Shown here in pieces: positions 61,278 through 64,000 of a stretch of 64,000 nt of DNA. The notes under the pieces are model-generated. The model searched no databases, was not told where the DNA came from, and saw only the letters and a list, made by a program, of their open reading frames with translations. The translations under genes were made by a program, and so were the position numbers. Within the stretch, counting starts at the first letter, position 1. Each line of letters begins with the position of its first letter. The stretch comes from [Lactobacillus] rogosae. GTDB lineage: Bacteria > Bacillota > Clostridia > Lachnospirales > Lachnospiraceae. Location: positions 62,001-126,000 of the forward strand of contig FONU01000008.1 in assembly GCA_900112995.1 (NCBI GenBank), in the 5' to 3' direction.

Positions 61278-62222
61278 TTAATTCATATTAAGCATTTTAA
61301 GGACTGCCTGACTTGTGCTAAGCAGACCATTCTTATAGTATCCTAAAGCACTGTTATCATCACTGTAATTATTGTATGCTGTATTATATGTATTACTATC
61401 ATCACTTGTATTAATAGTCGATGATACCGCTAACAGCTTTGATAATATTGCTTTATATGTATTAATTACATATTTGTAATCATCATAGCTGAACAGCACA
61501 TTGGAACTGCTTGTTCCTGATGATGCACGGCTCTTTAATACTGCATCAGATATATTGTACTTATTAGCTGTTATCTGGTTTCTAAGTGCTGAAAGCTCCT
61601 GGTTATTCTCTCCCTGCTGGCTGTTATTCTGGGAATCAACCATTATTCCTGTATCGCCAACACATATACTCTGTGAAAGATCTGTAGCACCAGCTCCATC
61701 AATTGTTGTTGAATCGGAAGAAAGTGCTCCACCTAATATATCATTAATTCTGTCTATATATCCTAATGTCTCTTTATATGGAGGAACTCCACCATATTTG
61801 CTTACAGAACCACTTCCAGCATTATATGCAGCAAGGGCAAGTGTAACATTACCATTGTAATCATCTAAAAGATACGCAAGCATCTTCGCTCCACCTGTAA
61901 TATTCTGTCTTGCATCAAATGGATCTTCAACGCCTAACGATTCTGCCGTTGTCGGCATAAGCTGCATAATCCCCTGTGCCCCACAATATGATACTGCTTC
62001 TGTATCAAAATCCGACTCTGCCTTTGCAACCGCCTTTAACAGGTTAACATTGACACCATATTCATTGGATACTTCATTAAATATATCATCTAATGACTCG
62101 CTTCCTGAACTTATGTTGTTAATTACATTATCAAAATCAGTTGCACCAGCCGGTTTAATATTATCTCCCTGACTTACAAGATATACATTACCATCTAACA
62201 TATTAACTGAATCTACTACCAT
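61278..62222 (-). CDS. SLT-type lytic transglycosylase without visible signal peptide
   Basis: A 314-residue protein with a lysozyme-like SLT domain (about residues 45-155): 'LLKAVAKAESDFDTEAVS' with the catalytic Glu at about 69, 'GAQGIMQLMPTTAESLGVEDPFDARQNI', here seen as 'GAQGIMQLMPTTAESLG', and 'ALAAYNAGSGSVSKYGGVPPY'. The N-terminus is not a recognisable signal peptide. The C-terminal half (about 180-314) is Ser/Asn/Tyr-rich and unknown. It starts 3 bp after the NUDIX gene, so the two are co-transcribed. It cleaves peptidoglycan, by family knowledge. Confidence 0.88.
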   Translation of the reverse strand: MVVDSVNMLDGNVYLVSQGDNIKPAGATDFDNVINNISSGSESLDDIFNEVSNEYGVNVNLLKAVAKAESDFDTEAVSYCGAQGIMQLMPTTAESLGVEDPFDARQNITGGAKMLAYLLDDYNGNVTLALAAYNAGSGSVSKYGGVPPYKETLGYIDRINDILGGALSSDSTTIDGAGATDLSQSICVGDTGIMVDSQNNSQQGENNQELSALRNQITANKYNISDAVLKSRASSGTSSSNVLFSYDDYKYVINTYKAILSKLLAVSSTINTSDDSNTYNTAYNNYSDDNSALGYYKNGLLSTSQAVLKMLNMN

Positions 62223-62225
62223 TAC

Positions 62226-62660
62226 TCACCAGTTTCCTTCTTTTCTTAATTGTCTATACATTGTATATGCATCTGAAAGTATCTGTTTCTCATTCGGATA
62301 TTCCAGAAGATGATACGCCTCGTGATACTTATAGTAACCTGCATCGTAAAAAAATTCTTCTTTCTGAGGCACACAGTCATAGCTGTCGGATTCACACAGA
62401 TACCAGTGAACGATCTTATCGATGTTCTTGTGTCCAGCCTTAAATGAATAATTCGTACTGCCAATGTAAGCTCTTATTCTTACATCAGCACCTGCCTCCT
62501 CATTCACTTCACGCACAGCTGTCTGTTCATAAGTTTCTCCCTTTTCGACTGTCCCCTTTGGAAGTACCCAGCCATCTCGTGAATTCATAAAATTCTTATA
62601 TAATACAAGAACTTTGCCTCTGAATATTACTACTCCTCCACAGCTTACTGCTTCTGACAT
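62226..62660 (-). CDS. NUDIX hydrolase
   Basis: A 144-residue NUDIX protein with a perfect Nudix box (G36-x5-E42-x7-R50-E51-x2-E54-E55-x-G57), seen in 'GTVEKGETYEQTAVREVNEE'. The start 'AVSCGGVVIFRGKVLVLYK' and the loop 'DGWVLPKG' resemble Ap4A- or related dinucleotide pyrophosphatases, but the substrate is not certain. The ATG follows TTGGAGG; the promoter at 62678-62706 gives a very short leader of about 12 nt. Confidence 0.92.
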   Translation of the reverse strand: MSEAVSCGGVVIFRGKVLVLYKNFMNSRDGWVLPKGTVEKGETYEQTAVREVNEEAGADVRIRAYIGSTNYSFKAGHKNIDKIVHWYLCESDSYDCVPQKEEFFYDAGYYKYHEAYHLLEYPNEKQILSDAYTMYRQLRKEGNW

Positions 62661-62677
62661 ATCGTTTCCTCCAATCC

Positions 62678-62706
62678 ATTATACAATGCTGATATTTTTT
62701 TATCAA
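62678..62706 (-). promoter_or_regulatory. Predicted sigma-A promoter of the NUDIX gene
   Basis: Minus strand shows TTGATA, a 17-bp spacer and TATAAT. The start of transcription would be about 12 nt before the ATG. Confidence 0.75.
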
Positions 62707-62808
62707 GGATAAATGTTTGACATAGCGTGCTGTTTTCTGACATTTTTCGCAATCTCTTATATATATGACGTCATCAACAAATAAGCTCCTGCCAAACATA
62801 TTAACATA

Positions 62809-64000
62809 TTATTGAAAATACGCATCAAATACAGCCTTCGCTATATACTGTGCACTTGATACACCTGAATAGCCACCCTCAAGCACAACACTTACTACAA
62901 TCTCTGGTGTCTCTGCCGGAGCAAATCCAACAAACCACGAATGTACATTATCACTATTATCGTATTGTGCCGAGCCAGTCTTACCAGCAGCATTATATGA
63001 TGACCATCTCATTGAACCACCTGTACCTGAATCAACAACCTCTTCCATACATTCTGTAAGATACTGTGCTTCGTCACTTGTCATAAGCTTGTCAATAACT
63101 GTTGGTTTATTCTGTTTTACTACTCTGCCATAAGCATCTTCTATTCTGTCAACCAGATATGGTGTCATCATTGTACCATCATTAGCCACTGTTGCAGCTA
63201 TCATAAGATTATGGAGTGGACTTATCATAGTTTTTCCTTGTCCAATTGCAGTTTCCTGTGCTTCACTTATGCCTGACTCCTCACTCAGTGCAAATGAACT
63301 TTTATTATATTCAAATGCGACCGGTATATTCTTATTAAATAAAAATGAGGTGCATAGATTCTTAAATGAGGTCAGCTTAAGTCCTGCACCTATATGCGAA
63401 AAGGCTGAATTACAGGAATTAGCAAAAGCATCTACAAGATCTTGCTTTCCATGTGCTTTTCCATCTGCACATGGAATTGTTGTTCCACCTTCCTCATAAT
63501 CACTTCCGTCGCATACATACATAAATGAATTATCTGTACCATTTTCCCTTATATACTCAAGTGTTGTAAGTATCTTAAAGGTTGAACCCGGTGCATACAA
63601 TCCTTGTGTAGCCCTGTTTAAAAGAACCGACTCTGAACTATCATAATTAATCCATTTATCGTAATCTTTATCTACCAGATTAGGGTCAAAATCAGGCTTG
63701 GAAACCATTGCCAGTATCTTTCCTGTAGAACTTTCCATAACTATCACAGCACCTTTGTTACTGCCAAGTGCCTTATATGCTGCCTTCTGCAAGGTTGTAT
63801 CCAATGTTGTATACACATTATGTCCCTTTGCCTTATCGCCTGTTAAATCATTGGATATCTGATCAAATATATTATCTGTCTCAGATAACAGATAATAATT
63901 CTCTGTTGACTCAATTCCCATCTTCGTCTTGGAATTATATCCTATGACGTGGCCAAAAAGCTTTTTCTGTGGATACACTCTTGTCTCTGTACCGTCATCT
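62809..64000 (-). CDS. Class B penicillin-binding protein, N-terminus beyond window
   Basis: About 396 residues of the transpeptidase half are visible; the reading frame is open to the right window edge, so the true start is outside. Active-site motifs are STFK ('QGLYAPGSTFKILTTLEY'), SCN ('FANSCNSAFSHIG') and KTGSA ('AAGKTGSAQYDNSDNVHSWF'). The preceding 'DTTLQKAAYKALGSNKGAVIVM' matches PbpA/FtsI-like class B PBPs. The size and motifs fit the type that sits by a SEDS protein in Clostridia, but its neighbour is not visible. No terminator is evident before the NUDIX promoter. Confidence 0.92.
   Translation of the reverse strand, partial: DDGTETRVYPQKKLFGHVIGYNSKTKMGIESTENYYLLSETDNIFDQISNDLTGDKAKGHNVYTTLDTTLQKAAYKALGSNKGAVIVMESSTGKILAMVSKPDFDPNLVDKDYDKWINYDSSESVLLNRATQGLYAPGSTFKILTTLEYIRENGTDNSFMYVCDGSDYEEGGTTIPCADGKAHGKQDLVDAFANSCNSAFSHIGAGLKLTSFKNLCTSFLFNKNIPVAFEYNKSSFALSEESGISEAQETAIGQGKTMISPLHNLMIAATVANDGTMMTPYLVDRIEDAYGRVVKQNKPTVIDKLMTSDEAQYLTECMEEVVDSGTGGSMRWSSYNAAGKTGSAQYDNSDNVHSWFVGFAPAETPEIVVSVVLEGGYSGVSSAQYIAKAVFDAYFQ

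Noticed and set aside
62759-62776. TGACGTCA palindrome upstream of the NUDIX gene
   Set aside because: An 8-bp palindrome is expected by chance in a window of this size and it does not overlap the promoter.
1-64000. Mobile elements, prophage, CRISPR or defence system
   Set aside because: No transposase, integrase, phage or cas genes and no regular repeat arrays were seen; all genes are co-directional core or lineage-conserved genes.

Overview
The window is a 64-kb, A+T-rich chromosomal segment from a Gram-positive member of the Clostridia, most likely a Lachnospiraceae species of the Lachnospira (Eubacterium) eligens/Roseburia type. That placement is inferred from gene content and order; no rRNA gene is present to confirm it. 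All recognisable genes lie on the minus strand, so transcription runs from high to low coordinates, as expected for a leading-strand block of core genes. Coding density is high. No gene-free stretch exceeds 300 bp; the longest is 60607-60860, which holds a large terminator-like hairpin and a promoter. I see no tRNA, rRNA, CRISPR array, prophage or insertion sequence.

Layout in the direction of transcription. 64000-60861: 5'-truncated class B penicillin-binding protein, NUDIX hydrolase, lytic transglycosylase, small leucine-rich-repeat protein. 60606-55424: diaminopimelate decarboxylase, two unknown proteins, ytfI/ytfJ sporulation pair, small membrane protein, rpmB. 55204-49280: Asp23 protein, DAK2 (FakA-like) protein, recG, small unknown, sodium-dependent transporter. 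49083-44443: spoIVA, apt, deoD, membrane-anchored MutS-like ATPase. 44372-37524: small membrane protein, alaS, rpsU, yqfC, yqfD, phoH, ybeY, cdd. 37439-28041: BofC-like protein, two flavoproteins, proB, unknown, DUF896, 5-formyl-THF cyclo-ligase, proA, GGDEF/EAL protein. 28030-19615: miaB, mutS, mutL, miaA, methionine gamma-lyase-like protein. 19481-9424: the cell-shape and division cluster DUF4321-radC-mreBCD-mrdA-minCDE-rodA-mgsA. 9339-3674: HlyD-like protein, ylmE, sepF, aroB, lspA, rluD. 3559-1: unknown, cytidylate kinase-like protein, degenerate L,D-transpeptidase, and putP running off the left edge.

The main theme is envelope growth: elongasome (MreBCD, PBP2, RodA), septum placement (MinCDE, SepF), a second class B PBP, a transglycosylase and lipoprotein signal peptidase. 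The second theme is translation, tRNA modification and DNA repair. Sporulation genes (spoIVA, yqfC, yqfD, ytfI, ytfJ, BofC-like) suggest a spore-forming lineage.

I found no obvious new multi-gene system. The observations most worth checking are a catalytically degenerate YkuD-type L,D-transpeptidase (1556-2254), an MreB with altered phosphate-2 residues, a possible pseudoknotted leader before the Asp23/DAK2 genes (55205-55314), three comparatively GC-rich structured intergenic elements (5301-5369, 49131-49202, 60761-60837), a structured rpsU leader, and two very small membrane-protein genes (44223-44372 and 55717-55857).
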